Positions 9,101 through 21,221 are shown, counted from the first letter of the stretch. The stretch: 27,511 bases of DNA from Reticulitermes lucifugus (GCA_026260175.1 JAKCWW010004746.1:12143-39653), one strand, 5' to 3'. A program made the numbers and translations. Notes: a model not told the origin generated them from the sequence alone.

Positions 9101-11214
9101 ATACAAAGGACGAAGAAATAGTTGGCCTGGAAAATAAATATGAATTGATCATTGAAGTCTAAACAGGCAGCAGTACCCACTCTGCAAACAGCAGGAACAG
9201 AAGATTAATTAACAGACCTTGACATTTTCTGCCTGCCAACAGTATAGTAATTCCAGCATCGGACATGAATTATTCTGCCTTCCATTCAGATGTGGCAATG
9301 AAAAATTAAAAGTATTAACTGCAAATGGAAGAGCTGTAGGCCTACACAAGAGTAACAAAAATGTGTATTTACTCCAGTTCTTTCATGTCGATATGAGTTT
9401 TGAGAGGGGGAAATAAAATCCCACGTCACCGGCTTTTCCGTTTAGAAATACAGAAAGTTTTGAGTCAACTTCGAAAGTTGCATTTTGTGTTCATTCAAAA
9501 TATCATCCAAAATATGTGTAATGTATTCATATCAATGTTCGCCCTCAAAAGCATGCAATATCCGTCCACAAAGAAAGTCTTTTGCGAAAGGAAAACAGGA
9601 TGAATGGGACGGGATGAGTCCGTTAGGGACTTATATCCGTAGAAATCCCCAACTCAACTCACGTCTTTCAAAACATTTACTTTTCGACTTCTTGTATCGG
9701 AATATTATTCTTAAGAACATACCACTAACATGACAGAAGAGCTAAATGTATTTTGCTACATAGAGCCTTGTGTTATTGTAAAGAGGTTTACATATTCTGT
9801 ATAAGTTACTGACAACAGTTTATTATTTTTACAACAATTCAGCTAACACTAGACCCCGCGAGACGGTATTTCTTAATGTACACATTTCAACGGTTGTTTC
9901 TACCGAAAATGATGAACAGATCGACTGTTATTACAGAGTACTAGTATAAATAATTTACAGCTTTCTATTGTCACGTCAGCTGTTGAATATACTGTGAATT
10001 CTTTCAAGTAATACATTTTAAATTTAACGTAAAAACTGGGGATAACAAGCAGTTACTGGAAAAAGAATAAGCCAACTCCAGAGACGTCTCAAAACTGCAC
10101 TAAACTTTTCCCATGTCTTCATATAAATGTTGAAGTGAAGGAAGAGAATGTACCTAAAACGTGAATAATTTTTAAGTCTCTTGCATAAAGTTCATAAAGT
10201 GAACATATACTGAACAGTCTTTTTCGTTTTAGATGTTTCATTATCAAAATTGTTGAACGCATCTGTAACAAATTTGGTATAATTTGCTACTTACATTTTT
10301 CTTTTTTAATTTTCGCCCTGCATACCCGAAGTAATCCATTCCTTGAATGAAGATGAGACGTAATTGGAATTGAAAATGTTTCGTCGAAGAATAGTTTATA
10401 CATAGGTCCGAACTACGGATGTCATTACGGTTAAAAAGTTGTAAACGAAACACACTTCAGTGCCTTCAGTACTGAACGAAAGCAAGTGCAAAATAATCGA
10501 CGTCCATTTGTGGATTATTGTGTTGCGGGGACTGAATATATCACAGCGGCTTTGCTGCAAATAAATCTTCAGCAAATATCTTCTGGGATATTACGCCATT
10601 TTGACAAGTAAATATCCACCGACACTTCAAAGGATCATCCTGCTTCAGAAATGTCAGTAAGTACTTACCATTCGAGAAGGCGCAACATCGTAGAATAGTT
10701 AAATTTTCATATTTTCGAACAGCTACAGTTGTAGGTCTGTATGTCCTGAAAAATCTACAGGGTGATCACAAAGTAATTTTGCTAATTTCTTTCATAAAGT
10801 AAAACTGAATTACTTAGAATCAGTCGAATATAATATAACCAGTCACAGTAATTTTAATAGATCCTAATTGCCATGTTACCAATTAAAGTATCGAGCCTAG
10901 TAAAATTCTTCCTTTTGTACCTACGACAACAGCTCTCTCCTGACATTTGTTGACAGAATAAGGTACATTCTGCAGTATCAAAAATACATTTACGTATAAA
11001 TTAAGAGAGACATATAAAATTGTGCATATCACCAAGGGAAGTGTCTGGAGAAAAACATTTTGTATATATTTATAGGCATTATATAAAGAAATCATTCTCA
11101 CCTCCCTCTGGAACATAAATGGTCACATGCTATGTCTTCACTAATTTTGTTACTTTATTCGTTTACACTCAGTAAGTCCTTAGTTTCTTAGCTTATTTCC
11201 CCATAATAAGTTGG
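9101..11214. other. No gene recognised; a transposon-end-like motif at 10756
   Basis: AT-rich sequence with open frames of up to 82 codons that show no recognisable domain. TACAGGGTGAT at 10756-10766 is identical to the first 11 bases of the right terminus of the 20679-21221 transposon, and could be the end of a related, otherwise unrecognisable element. No partner terminus was found. Confidence 0.4.
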
Positions 11215-11480
11215 GAGGTTAATCGCCAAATCCTCATCCCTGAGGTTCGGGTCAATCCCAGGGTAGTTCATGTCGGTTTTGTGGTGGACGAAGTGGTAAT
11301 GGAGGCAGTGGTTTCCTGCAGGAATATCGGCATCCCTCCTGCCATTTACAATAAGACCTACAGTCCAAAATCATGTGTCACCGATGGCTGCTACAACAGC
11401 CCAGTTTGAGGCGTAAGAACGAAACCCCTCAGCCACACAATACTCCTTAGGCTACAGAAAACATTTGAAAGAGGTATGAA
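11215..11480. repeat. Probable dispersed repeat remnant
   Basis: GAGGTTCGGGTCAATCCCAGG (about 11240-11260) recalls a tRNA-like B-box region and partly parallels GAGTCGATCCCAGGG in the SINE at 24635-24920. The segment is richer in GC than its neighbours, contains a ten-base GGTTTCCTGC block and has no open frame of note. I read it as an old SINE or similar repeat, but I cannot place its ends or orientation. Confidence 0.3.
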
Positions 11481-12260
11481 GGTCGAGCCACTTCCGATAC
11501 CTTTTTAATTCTGTGAGGAATTTGATTTCTTAAATAAAGAAAACGACCAGAGAGTGCGCCCCTATATTGTTGTATTGTTTAACAATTTTTCTTGATTAAG
11601 TACTCTCAAATGAGAGAGTAGTTAATAATTTTGTATTAAGAAGTATATGTGAAGGAAAAGGGTGTCTGAAATATTTAATACACAAAATTAAAGTACAAAT
11701 CTCAATTACAATTTCGAGATTTTGTAAGGAAGTATGACCTATTCTGCTTTGAACATACATATCAATCTATCAATTTATTGGCATCAAGTGCGGTGAACAA
11801 GAAGGTCGACAAAGATTCGATTTTGAAAGTCCATTATCACTGACAACAATAGTAGAAACTCTTAACTGTTGAATAGTCTTATGCTTTATTCTGACTATAA
11901 TCAAAGTTAACTTTCAAAAATTCCTTAAATTTCAACAGCAAGTTGTGCTTCCGCTTTATTTACTTAAATGTGGATTACCGAATATACGTCATAGTACGGT
12001 GTTTTTTAACTATACAGGTAATATTTAAAAGTAATTTTCATCAACAGCCACAACCAGCAAACATTAATAGTGAGGATCGTACACTTCAGACTTTGACCAA
12101 ACGCAATTAACAATCGCAATATACGTGACGGTAATATTGCTTTCATTTTTTAGGGTATTCTACTGGTTTACTGCAAAATTTTGGAAGATTCCAACTTGCT
12201 GCAGTAAAGAAAATGTTACTTTTAAGGTTTACTTTAAACGACCTTTCAAAATATATCTTT
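11481..12260. other. No recognised gene or repeat
   Basis: AT-rich sequence without a recognisable feature. Confidence 0.5.
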
Positions 12261-12352
12261 GTAGTAATGGTAGTGGTGATGGTAGTAGCAGTAGTACTAA
12301 CGGTAGTAGTCGTAGTGGTGGTGGTGATGGTGTTAGTAGCAGTATTATTAGT
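12261..12352 (+). repeat. Imperfect GGT/AGT trinucleotide tract
   Basis: About 30 consecutive triplets of the types GTA, GGT, AGT and GAT. The forward frame encodes a Ser/Gly/Asn/Asp-rich stretch inside an 87-codon open frame (12125-12388), which looks like translated simple repeat and not a gene. Confidence 0.7.
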
Positions 12353-12795
12353 TGCACTAATTTAATTTCAGATCCTCTCGTTTTTTAAATATTTTTCAAT
12401 TTAATGTGGTATTTGAATTTACATGTTACTGATTTTGGACTCTGAGTAATTAATCCTTTATATTTGATTTTATCGCTCATTTATTTAGACATCTGTCCAA
12501 AATAATTGCTGCATTGTAAATAATGACTATAAAAGTTCCGAAATTCAGAATAGTGTTTAAACCCGAATTTATATATTTCCATTATTTTAATAGCCTAATA
12601 TTAGGTTTCAAATCAGACGCGCCCCAGGCGGCTGCAGCCCGGCAGCACTCCTTTTGGTTTGCGCCTGCTTTGAATGTAAAATTAATAATGCGTTTCTGTG
12701 AAAGAAAGGACTCAGATAAAAAGCCGGACATTTCCTTCTAACCTTTCGTCAGGCTGCCTTCTAAATCAGAACTTTTGTTTAAGGCTCTGCTGATA
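12353..12795. other. AT-rich sequence with a short GC-rich patch
   Basis: A short GC-rich patch (about 12616-12670, containing GGCGGCTGCAGCCCGGCAGC) interrupts AT-rich DNA just upstream of a SINE. I cannot assign it; it may be a fragment of another dispersed repeat. Confidence 0.3.
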
Positions 12796-12807
12796 ACCAA
12801 ACACAGT
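12796..12807. repeat. Target-site duplication, left
   Basis: ACCAAACACAGT, identical to 13101-13112, flanks the SINE between them. Confidence 0.85.
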
Positions 12808-13100
12808 AAAGTAAAGTAAAGTAAAGTTTTCCCTATAACAGGCCATGAAGGCCCAGAGGGGGAGTAGNNNNNNNNNNNNNNNNNNNNNNNNNNNNNNNNN
12901 NNNNNNNNNNNNNNNNNNNNNNNNNNNNNNNNNNNNNNNNNNNNNNNNNNNNNNNNNNNNNNNNNNNNNNNNNNNNNNNNNNNNNNNNNNNNNNNNNNNN
13001 NNNNNNNNNNNNNNNNNNNNNNNNNNNNNNNNNNNNNNCGATCCCCGGACCGTCCAGCCCGTAGCGTAGTCGCTATACCGACTGAGCTATCCCGGCCCCT
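12808..13100 (-). mobile_element. SINE copy (GRDSSVGIAT-type family) with exact duplication, interrupted by a gap
   Basis: On the minus strand the element begins GGGCCGGGATAGCTCAGTCGG, where TAGCTCAGTCGG is a perfect Pol III A box, and continues to GGTCCGGGGATCG, where the N run begins at the expected B box. Beyond the gap the body ends in CTTTAC-type repeats (plus strand AAAGTAAAGTAAAGTAAAG at about 12808-12826). It is flanked by an exact 12-bp target-site duplication, so it is the youngest-looking copy of its family here. The minus-strand frame MFGRGRDSSVGIATTLRAGRSGD is the translated SINE head and is a familiar artefact in insect protein predictions. Confidence 0.9.
12868..13038. other. 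Assembly gap, 171 N
   Basis: Run of N inside the SINE. The frames that read across it on both strands are meaningless. Confidence 0.98.
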
Positions 13101-13112
13101 ACCAAACACAGT
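13101..13112. repeat. Target-site duplication, right
   Basis: ACCAAACACAGT, exact copy of 12796-12807. Confidence 0.85.
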
Positions 13113-13904
13113 GCATTACTTTTTTCACATGTCTTGAACTTCGTAAAATGTACTTTCTGCTCTCTGTATATAAAGCGTTTATTACGTTAAATTCTCTTAA
13201 CTTTTGCAGGTAAATTATTGTTAACACAACATGAGAACGTTTGCAATATCTGTTTCCTACTTTGGCCCTGTGCTCAAAATAATCAGTGCGTGGGTGTTCA
13301 ATGATGATATTCGCATGCACGGCAATGTCAACTATAGTGCTGAGCAATTACATGCTTCAAGTGATTTTCCACGATCGTCTAACGAAACTCGTGCAAATAT
13401 AGGCCTGAGTAGGCAGCGTTATGTCATCGCACACCTACGTCGCAATTAAAGGACTTCGGAAAGGTACGGTAAAACACCGACAAGGCCACTTCACTAAACT
13501 AAGAGTCTGAAAACATAAATAATATTTTTGACAACTTAGGAAAGGCGAAATAGTAAATGACCTAACAAATTCAATAAATTTAATTTTGGTCTGGTAATAG
13601 TGTAAACCAGTGTATTTAGTCATGCAAGAGCCAATCTACCAGACCGAAGTGAATTTTTATTGCATGTTCCCAGTGTCAATGCAACATCTCTAGGAATAGC
13701 TCACATAGTGATAAAACACTCAAGCTCTCTGTGGTTCCGCCTGGAGGCTCTCATGCGATTAAGCTTATTTGTTTAATATTTATTTAACAGAATAAAGTCT
13801 ACTCACAACGGAAATATGAAGGACTGCAACCTGTTTTAAGTTTCAGAGATGTTTCCGATTTGTTTTGCGTTATTTATGGACGGAGTCAATTTATGAGGTT
13901 ATAT
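13113..13904. other. No recognised gene or repeat
   Basis: AT-rich sequence; open frames of up to 82 codons on either strand have no recognisable domain. Confidence 0.5.
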
Positions 13905-14095
13905 AATGTCGGTGATAAAATGAATGAATGAGTATGAAGCATTGTTGAAATAATATTGACAAGGAAACCCTAAATACCTGTAAAATATTTCGCAGTGCTA
14001 CTTTGTCCACAACAAAATCCACATGGATTAAATTGGGATGAAACTTGGCTCTCCACCGTGAAAAGTAAGCGACTAACCACCAGCTCCATGCCACA
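13905..14095 (-). mobile_element. tRNA-derived SINE (FVVDKVAL-type family)
   Basis: The minus-strand translation contains HVDFVVDKVALRNILQVFRVSLSILFQQC, which matches a translated repeat common in arthropod genomes. The minus-strand head has GAGCTGGTGGTTAGTCGC (A-box-like, near 14088-14069) and AAGTTTCATCCC (degenerate B box, near 14047-14036). A second fragment of the family, sharing about 45 bp around ATGAGTATGGAGCATTGGTGA, is at 16275-16340. No target-site duplication was found. It is a decayed SINE, not a gene. Confidence 0.65.
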
Positions 14096-14612
14096 GTCTC
14101 TCATGATCAAACCGTTCATGCAGCCCGTCAGGGTAGAACAAAGAGACAATAAGAAGTCTTGTTTAAGAAACTATAAGAACATTTCTTGAAGGAAGAACCT
14201 AGCCGCCTGCAGAAAAAAATTCGTGCCGAAAATCTTAGATCAAGTACGAAATTATCCACAGATTTCTCACGTCCATTATCTCTTATCTTACCATCAAAGA
14301 ATAACACCGTCATGGATACATAGTTCCAAAAACTCAATAATTTTAATTCCCTCTTAATTTTTCCCAGGGCCTAAGTAAACCACATCTGAAGGTATAAAAC
14401 AACCCCATCAGTAAGAAAATTTGTGTTCATGTGGATATAGCGCCCTTCAGTTATACCCTGAAGACAGAAGTAGCAGTTTTATAAGAAACGTCGGTCTATA
14501 TCTACCATACTTCTCGACATCATAAGCCACAATACCAAAACTATTGTCTTCATTCCTATGTTTATTTTAGACCCCCAAACACATCTTTTGTTAATAGATT
14601 AATAAATTATTT

Positions 14613-14624
14613 AGCAAACTTTTT
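14613..14624. repeat. Target-site duplication, left
   Basis: AGCAAACTTTTT, matching AGCAAACGTTTT at 14881-14892 with one mismatch. The T run also overlaps the element's own tail, so the exact shared length may be 7 to 12 bases. Confidence 0.8.
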
Positions 14625-14880
14625 TCCTATGGCTCGACAGCCCCTTGGTGGCCTAGGCCTCCTCATTTTTCGAGGTTTCGCGATCACACACTTTAGACAC
14701 ACCACACTCGGTAGGAATCCTCTGGACGAGTGATCAGCCCGAAGCAGAGACCTCTACCTGACAACACACAACTCTCACAAGAGACAGACATCTATGCCCT
14801 AGGCGAGATTCGAACCCACAATCCCAGCAAGCGAGCTGCCGTAGACCCACGCCTTAGATCGCGCGGCCACTGGGATCGGC
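14625..14880 (-). mobile_element. Full-length SINE with tRNA Ser/Leu-like head
   Basis: On the minus strand the element starts GCCGATCCCAGTGGCC, has an A-box-like TGGCCGCGCGATCTAAGG typical of the tRNA Ser/Leu type, and a B box GGTTCGAATCT (10 of 11). The body follows, with TGTTGTCAGGTAGAGGTCTC shared with 1-157, and the 3' end is GAGCCATAGG plus an A run. It is about 256 bp long and bounded by a 12-bp target-site duplication with one mismatch. The plus-strand open frame at 14730-14915 is antisense SINE sequence. Confidence 0.9.
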
Positions 14881-14892
14881 AGCAAACGTTTT
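14881..14892. repeat. Target-site duplication, right
   Basis: AGCAAACGTTTT, matching 14613-14624 with one mismatch. Confidence 0.8.
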
Positions 14893-16266
14893 ACTGTAAC
14901 AATATCAGAAAATGATGAAGAATACACAAATGTCGAGGAATGTCCTTGCCCTTTCTTTCTATCAGGGTAAAAATATTCAACACAAGGGAAGTATGTGCGT
15001 TTGTGTCTGTGTGTAGGTATGCATGTTGGTATGCATTTATATTCTGGTGTTCGTATTTTCTTATTAAATTCTTAAGATACCATCGTACGTGCGCATTCAT
15101 ACTATTTAGAACACAAGTACATAAGTTGGAAACACAACTGGAACTTCTCAACAAAAGCTAATAAATCTGTTGTGCAGAATTTATGTGTGTCAGACAACAG
15201 TGTGCCTTTTCAGATGCAGTACTTTCAAGCTCTTTCGGGTGCTTTTATTTTGTACGAAAACGTCTGTGCATTTAAGTCCTATCTGTAGCATAAGAAACCT
15301 TCCCGTTATGATTGATAAATATTTTTAAACTCACAAAAATACATTAAGGAAGTTCAGGTCCGCGAAATGCAGCAAAGTAAACAACACTTTTCAGTAAGAC
15401 GGTTAAGGATGACAGCAATTAAAAAAGAACACATGCTTTCTCTGTTACATCCTAAGTCATACAAACTTTCCCCACCTCCCCTAACTTTTACCAGTGTTAA
15501 ATTATCGTTTCTCTCCATTTCACAAAGAAAATCATAATGCGTATATTTTTTTGCTGTCCCATCTACCCGAGGGTTGTTTCTACTCATCACATAATACGGA
15601 ACAAAAAAAAAAGGAGGATAGTGCGTGGCCACTTACGAGTGTTTTGTTAGCAGAAAGTCTTTACGCCACGTTAAAACATAGTCGCTGTGACTTTTTGGAG
15701 CCGGCAGTGATGTAGGAGGGTTTCCAGCAGACTTCATTTACAGAGAACAGGGGTGTCCAGAAGTTAAATAAAATTTATTCTTCTGGGTATTTTTAGGGAA
15801 TAGCGCCCTGTCAAATTGGGCTGTGTTTCCAGGGTTTCTGAGTAACATGCTGATCAGAATCGAAGTGACTGAAGTGAGGATATGTCAGGTTACTATAGGC
15901 AAACTGATGAACAGTCACCACTAATGTGCTAGATGTTCATTGTCATGGGTATTTATCAGGCAATATCCAACTGACTGCTAACGACAGGCCACTAGTGAAG
16001 TTCTTATCAAACATTGTGTAATAAACAAGGGCTCTTAGTAATTATGCATTTTCATTAGAGTTTAAATATCGATATTATTACGTCAACAAAAAAATTAATT
16101 TGAATGAAGAGCATCAACTGATATTTGTGTTTAAGATATTCGGGTATAATAATAAGAATTTTCTATACGTCTGTATGCATGGTCTGTCGAAAATTCTCTT
16201 AATTTGCCTGAAGCTTGTGAGAAGTAATATAAGCTACTTTAGCGACGACGCTGTCAATTGCTAAGA
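14893..16266. other. No recognised gene or repeat
   Basis: AT-rich sequence with a TG-rich patch near 14995-15035 and an A10 run near 15602-15611. A 30-base imperfect hairpin lies at 15757-15786 (CCAGAAG arms). Open frames of up to 92 codons show no domain. Confidence 0.45.
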
Positions 16267-16274
16267 TTATATAA

Positions 16275-16340
16275 CGCTGATGTCAGATGATGGAAACATG
16301 AGTATGGAGCATTGGTGAGATGATAATACTGACAGGGGAA
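16275..16340 (-). mobile_element. Fragment of the FVVDKVAL-type SINE
   Basis: ATGAGTATGGAGCATTGGTG, then AGATGATAATACTGACAGGG, aligns to 13926-13967 with a few substitutions. The minus-strand translation FPLSVLSSHQCSIL parallels VSLSILFQQCFIL of the longer copy. Only the 3' part is present. Confidence 0.55.
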
Positions 16341-16345
16341 AGATG

Positions 16346-18835
16346 TAACTTAACCTAATGTGTGCGGGAGAAGTTTCGTTGTTCCATCTACTTTGTGTGT
16401 GTCGTCTGAAAAAGTAATTTTTTATGCACGTGCAATCCATCCTTGGCGTGTAGAGCAGTGGAACACCCACTATTATGAGCCACACGTTATGAAACGGATA
16501 GCTCTCTCAGAAAAAGATGTTTTGGGGGCCTTTCTCTTTTGATTGCCAAGTAAACAAACACAAGTTATTTGACAAAGTTTTGAGGATAGTTTCTGCCACA
16601 CCTGGGGGTTTACGAATATTCAGGGTATAGAATTCCAACAGGTTGGGGAGTTTACACATTTTGCCGTGCCTGTTTATGGGTACCTACACGACATACCTTC
16701 CGAAGGGGCCCGAAGTCAGCACCGTTATGGAGTGGCCCAAAAGGAATCTTCTTCAATTGTTATGTAAGAACAAATTATTGGAACTCCATACAGTTACATA
16801 TTTATGTACTATACATGTCCACAATCCAATACAGAAACATAAGAATACAAGGAAGCTGAAATATTGTTCCTTCAATTCCACGTATGTTAATACAACAGAT
16901 CTGGTGACGTAATATTTATTGTCGTCAAATGCATAGCGCATGTACCTGTGTGAAAAAACAGTCCTATCATGTTTTATGCTGGCGGTAACAGGATATTTTC
17001 GCAACAAATATGGCAATAGAGAAGGTCAGAGTCTTCTTGAATGTTACACAATGCCAGCTGCTAAATATTTACCGACGTTTCCAAGGGCTGTAAGTAAAGG
17101 CGAAGCAGTCCAAAAGCCTTTTGTTTACCACTTAGCCCAGAGATGAATGTACTACGATCTCAGTACACGTGAATCTTCATTAACACCGCTGTAGGAATCT
17201 TAAATCTTACGTTAATTGTGTTGTAATCATTACAGCTTCCCACATACAATAAGCTTAACTTCTTCAAAACCCTTGTCTGAATTAAATACATAGCGTACCA
17301 AAATTTTAGTGCAATAAGAATAAAATGTTATGCCGACATATATGAGATATGAACTACTCAGTAAAAGAATTACTCATAAAATACTTTCGTTCTGAAGGAA
17401 ATCTAAATGTATGCGAATTAAGGTCATAACAGAATCCCTACTATATGTAGCATCCACCAAAATCACCAATCGTTTTCACATCTATTCAAATCGTAATGAA
17501 AAAACACAGTAATTTGATAATACTTTTAAAAACCACTTTAAATCAAGAGTCCACATTTTTAGTAAAATCACGTATATACTATATCTTCATTGTCTACTAC
17601 GCAGTAGCTTACATAAAATAGTCCCATCTCTCAGCAACCAAAATAACCAGGTCAGTCAGTCTAGCAGGCTTCGAGTTCCATTTTATGAAACATAACAACG
17701 AACGGCTCAGAAAAAAATACAGTAACTGCCGAACGCAGAGTCCCTTGTCAATTCTGTGTATTATTCGAATGGAAGTCAATAGATTGTAACTTAATTGTGT
17801 TGCTTAGTGTTGGCGTTTCAGCCTAGCAGACCAGCACTCACAAACCAAACACTCGCTCCACCCATATTGATCTCTTCCAGCAAGTAATTCTCAATTCTTC
17901 GCTGTGCAACTTTTATACAGGCCAAAGACCTCCGGTAATAAACTGCGTATTTGTTCTATGTATAAATCCACGAAACAGAGATTATAATAAGAAACTCATA
18001 CCATCAAGACTTTCCTCCCTTTTTGTCAAATCAAACCTCTATTAACCCCTTTGCAAAGAGCCCTCCAATTACCAAACCCCAACTTTAAACACCTCCTTTA
18101 TAACATATGTTGGTTGTTGTCTCCGACTTTTGTACCGCTCTGAAGAGTCAATCAAGATCTGATCTACCTCGTTCTGATTTGTATCTTTCCAGCACATCCG
18201 ATTATCAGCGTCGTCCTTGTTCTGAACTGCAGCCTAGTCTTAGTTCTACTCTGCAACTTCCACCTAGCACCAGAAGAAATAGTGTGCCTATACGGTTCTT
18301 CAATAGAGCCTCCAAAGGGTTCTAGAAATCCATAATCACCCTTGATTTTGGTAAAATGTATGAATGAACTTATTTTATCGATAATTCTGTGAGCAAAAAT
18401 TACCAAATAATTGACAGCTAGTAAGGAATATACGAGTAAATAATACAGAGAACATTTTATGAAAATTTATAGACTTAATGATTCCCAAAACGTTTAAAAG
18501 TTCTTCGTTCACATTTACGTGATAATATTTAGAGAAATATATGTTCAAATAATAGAACCAAAAATCAAATACATTATTGTAAATTTTATTAAGAATGAAG
18601 ATAAATGTATTTTTCTAAATCTTAAGAGAAATATCAAATGGATGTATTGTATATAAGCCTATTTCATGTACCATGTTATTGACATGAAACACATTCTTCC
18701 ACAGAATGTATATTTTTCATTCATTCAGAGACATTTTCACACATATTCCCAATAAGAATTTATCTTTGTCGGTTCCGCAGTACTGTGACGGAACTGTCAA
18801 CTGGAAGAACGATGTTTGACCTGTTGGTATTTTAA
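16346..18835. other. No gene recognised; composition change near 17820-18325
   Basis: Mostly AT-rich. From about 17820 to 18325 the composition is more balanced. A 72-codon open frame from a TTG codon at 18107-18325 (+), with many Ser, Arg and Pro residues, ends at TAG. I do not recognise it and see no splice context that supports an exon. Confidence 0.35.
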
Positions 18836-18862
18836 ATGTATGTATGTATGTATGTATGTATG
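18836..18862. repeat. (TGTA)n microsatellite
   Basis: Six to seven perfect tetranucleotide units. The minus-strand frame HTYIHTYIHT is its translation. Confidence 0.9.
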
Positions 18863-20545
18863 AGATATGGCGGTTAACATCTTTATTATGTATCATAACA
18901 CAATTTAAATGACACGGTGTGATAAAAAAGATCAAAGTTAATAACAAGTGTAATAAGTTTCCGAAATTAAATTGTATTTTCCTCCGTAATTCGTAATTTT
19001 ATAATCCAGATGATATAATTTGTTAGTTCACATACTGTAACATAAATATAGGCTTTTGCCTTAATCACAAGCGATGCTGCAGAATGTATTCATTAAATTA
19101 TAATATACATAATGTAATATTTAAAAATTCAGATTAAACTTACAGAAAACCCACTGCACCTCAATTACGAGGACCAATAAACAAATTACATGAAGGTAAA
19201 TAATATCACACTGTTCTAAGAACCATAAGAAATTTGTAAAAATCTGTAGACCTAACACAGAGTTTTGTAATCTGAAGTGGTTGGTCGGCCCACGTATGGT
19301 CACCACCGTGTTTTAATATTTGAGAAGAATTATTACTTCAAAAATTGACGCATAATTATATAGGATAGAGGAGTATTTTTATAGAAAATTTCAAGATAAT
19401 TTATTACTTTAACATGTAAATTCCTTCCTCAGTACACTGCATGGAAATTTAATCTTCATATGTGGCCGGCCTCAGTGCATTAAAAGTCCCTCCGTCCTCG
19501 GCTGTAGTTTACATTTAAACCTCAGCGTCACTGATCAGTTAACATTGCTTATACGACAAATTGTTTAACGTCTGTAGTTTGATTATTAGCGATCTACGAA
19601 TCGGCGCGGAATTTTATAAATACATAAATATATGTACACTGGGGAAGTTAACTTCTGGAAACTATGTATAATGATTTACATACGTTATACTTTGCATACA
19701 TTTTCAAAATGCACTACAAAGTCTACTTCTGCAGTTGCTACAATCCTTGCCTTTGAGTACAACATAGCATTTAATTCATTAAAGCTTACAGCGGGAAGTA
19801 TTTGTCGCCATGCAGCACAGTCCTCTTTTTAAACGCTCAATAATTGCTCAAGTTTTGCAGTTTATCTCTGTCTGCTTGCTTGTGACGTATGGTATATATA
19901 ACTGCTGACTGCGCCATTTGTTGGCGCATATATGATGAAGTGTTTCTGCATTTCAACGTGCCATAAAAGTCCAACTGCACCCCGTACATTATGGAGTCAC
20001 AGATGTAATAAACTTGGTTTATATACCCTTTATGTATGATACATGCCTAGTTCTTCGTTAGAAGGCCTGAATTATTAGGAGGTTAAATAAACAATCACAA
20101 ATGAGCAGGTGAGGCTGAAAATTTAATCAATGTGAATACATGAAACCTAGCCAGAGGTCTAGACGTAGCGGGTATGATAACAGTAAACTTGTAAAATATG
20201 TTGAATTCAGACTGGATTTATATGGCTCCGACTAGGGGCGCACAAAGTTTCCAAAAATGTACAACAACCTAGAAATTCTAGGCGCCAGAATGGCGGCATG
20301 AAGCAAGTTCCATACTGAGGACCCACAAATATCAGGTACCATGTTACAAAATTTATTTACCCGGGTTTTGTGCACCCCTGGCTCAGAATATATCTCATCG
20401 GAAAGAATTTATCAAAATGGTAATTAATTTCTGTATTCTAAAAAATAATTTCGCTGAATGTGTAAAGTTTAGCTTCTCAAGAAGCACAATCCTCCAAAGA
20501 GTTAAATAGCTATAGTCATAATTGGAAACGCGCAAGTTCAGCAGT
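18863..20545. other. No recognised gene or repeat
   Basis: AT-rich sequence. The only structure I note is the short perfect hairpin TGCGCCA-TTTGT-TGGCGCA at 19910-19928. Confidence 0.5.
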
Positions 20546-20570
20546 TGTCTGTCTGTCTGTCTGTCTGTCT
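20546..20570. repeat. (TGTC)n microsatellite
   Basis: Six TGTC/GTCT units without interruption. Confidence 0.9.
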
Positions 20571-20678
20571 ACACTTAAATTTAAGAAATCACTTCAAAAC
20601 GTAAAGTTTCATATACAAGAGCATAATGCATCTTTGATAAATCAGGCATTCTCAGACATTCGGGTAACCACTTATGTA

Positions 20679-21221
20679 TACAGGCTGATTCATGATTTAT
20701 GGATACATCTGTAGAAGATGATCTTCTAGGTCTTTGTGATGAAAAAAGCTCATATAAACACGTGTCCAACTAGAAACAGTTACGGAGCTATGTCCGCTTG
20801 ACACTAAGTATAAAAATTAAGGGTTAGTGAAAATATATAGAGTAAAATAATAAACAAACATTTTACTGATAAATTTTAGGTCTAAATATAACTTTACGAA
20901 GTAAATTGTGTTCCATTTACACTGAACAGTACCTAAAGCAGTTTTTCGAAAATCCCACTCGCAGCACAAAGTAGCTCGCCGCTCTTTTGTAAATACGGTA
21001 CGTGCAAGTGTAAGAGTTAAGTTTGGAATACGTTTACATGAGCCGCCACTGACTGGTAGAAACGACGTCTGTTACAACTTGCGTAGCGTGTAAGCGCGTT
21101 TAACAGAAGTGCATTTATAAGAACTAAAAAGCACCCAACGCACCACAACCATTGTGAATGGGACCAATGTTGATAGAGACATCTCCTACAGTTATATCCA
21201 CAACTCATTAATCACCCTGTA
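20679..21221. mobile_element. Nonautonomous DNA transposon with long terminal inverted repeats
   Basis: The left end (TACAGGCTGATTCATGAT at 20679) and the reverse complement of the right end (TACAGGGTGATTAATGAG, ending at 21221) match at 35 of the first 42 positions, including a shared CTGTAG-AGATG block. TA lies directly outside both ends (20677-20678 and 21222-21223), a TA duplication as made by Tc1/mariner-type transposases. The interior of about 460 bp encodes no transposase; a 63-codon minus-strand frame at 21017-21208 overlaps the right inverted repeat and is not recognised. A decayed internal-deletion derivative is the simplest reading. The superfamily is inferred from the TA alone. 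Confidence 0.65.

Noticed and set aside
12738-13109. 123-codon minus-strand and 74-codon plus-strand frames
   Set aside because: They read through a run of N; the readable parts are SINE sequence.
13891-14094. 67-codon minus-strand frame with FVVDKVAL
   Set aside because: A translated SINE that recurs in arthropod protein predictions, not a host gene.
14806-14880. tRNA Ser/Leu gene on the minus strand
   Set aside because: It is the head of a full-length SINE with flanking duplication and a second genomic copy of the body in this window.
17650-17690. B-box-like TTCGAGTTCCA
   Set aside because: Too few matches to consensus and no A box at the correct distance.
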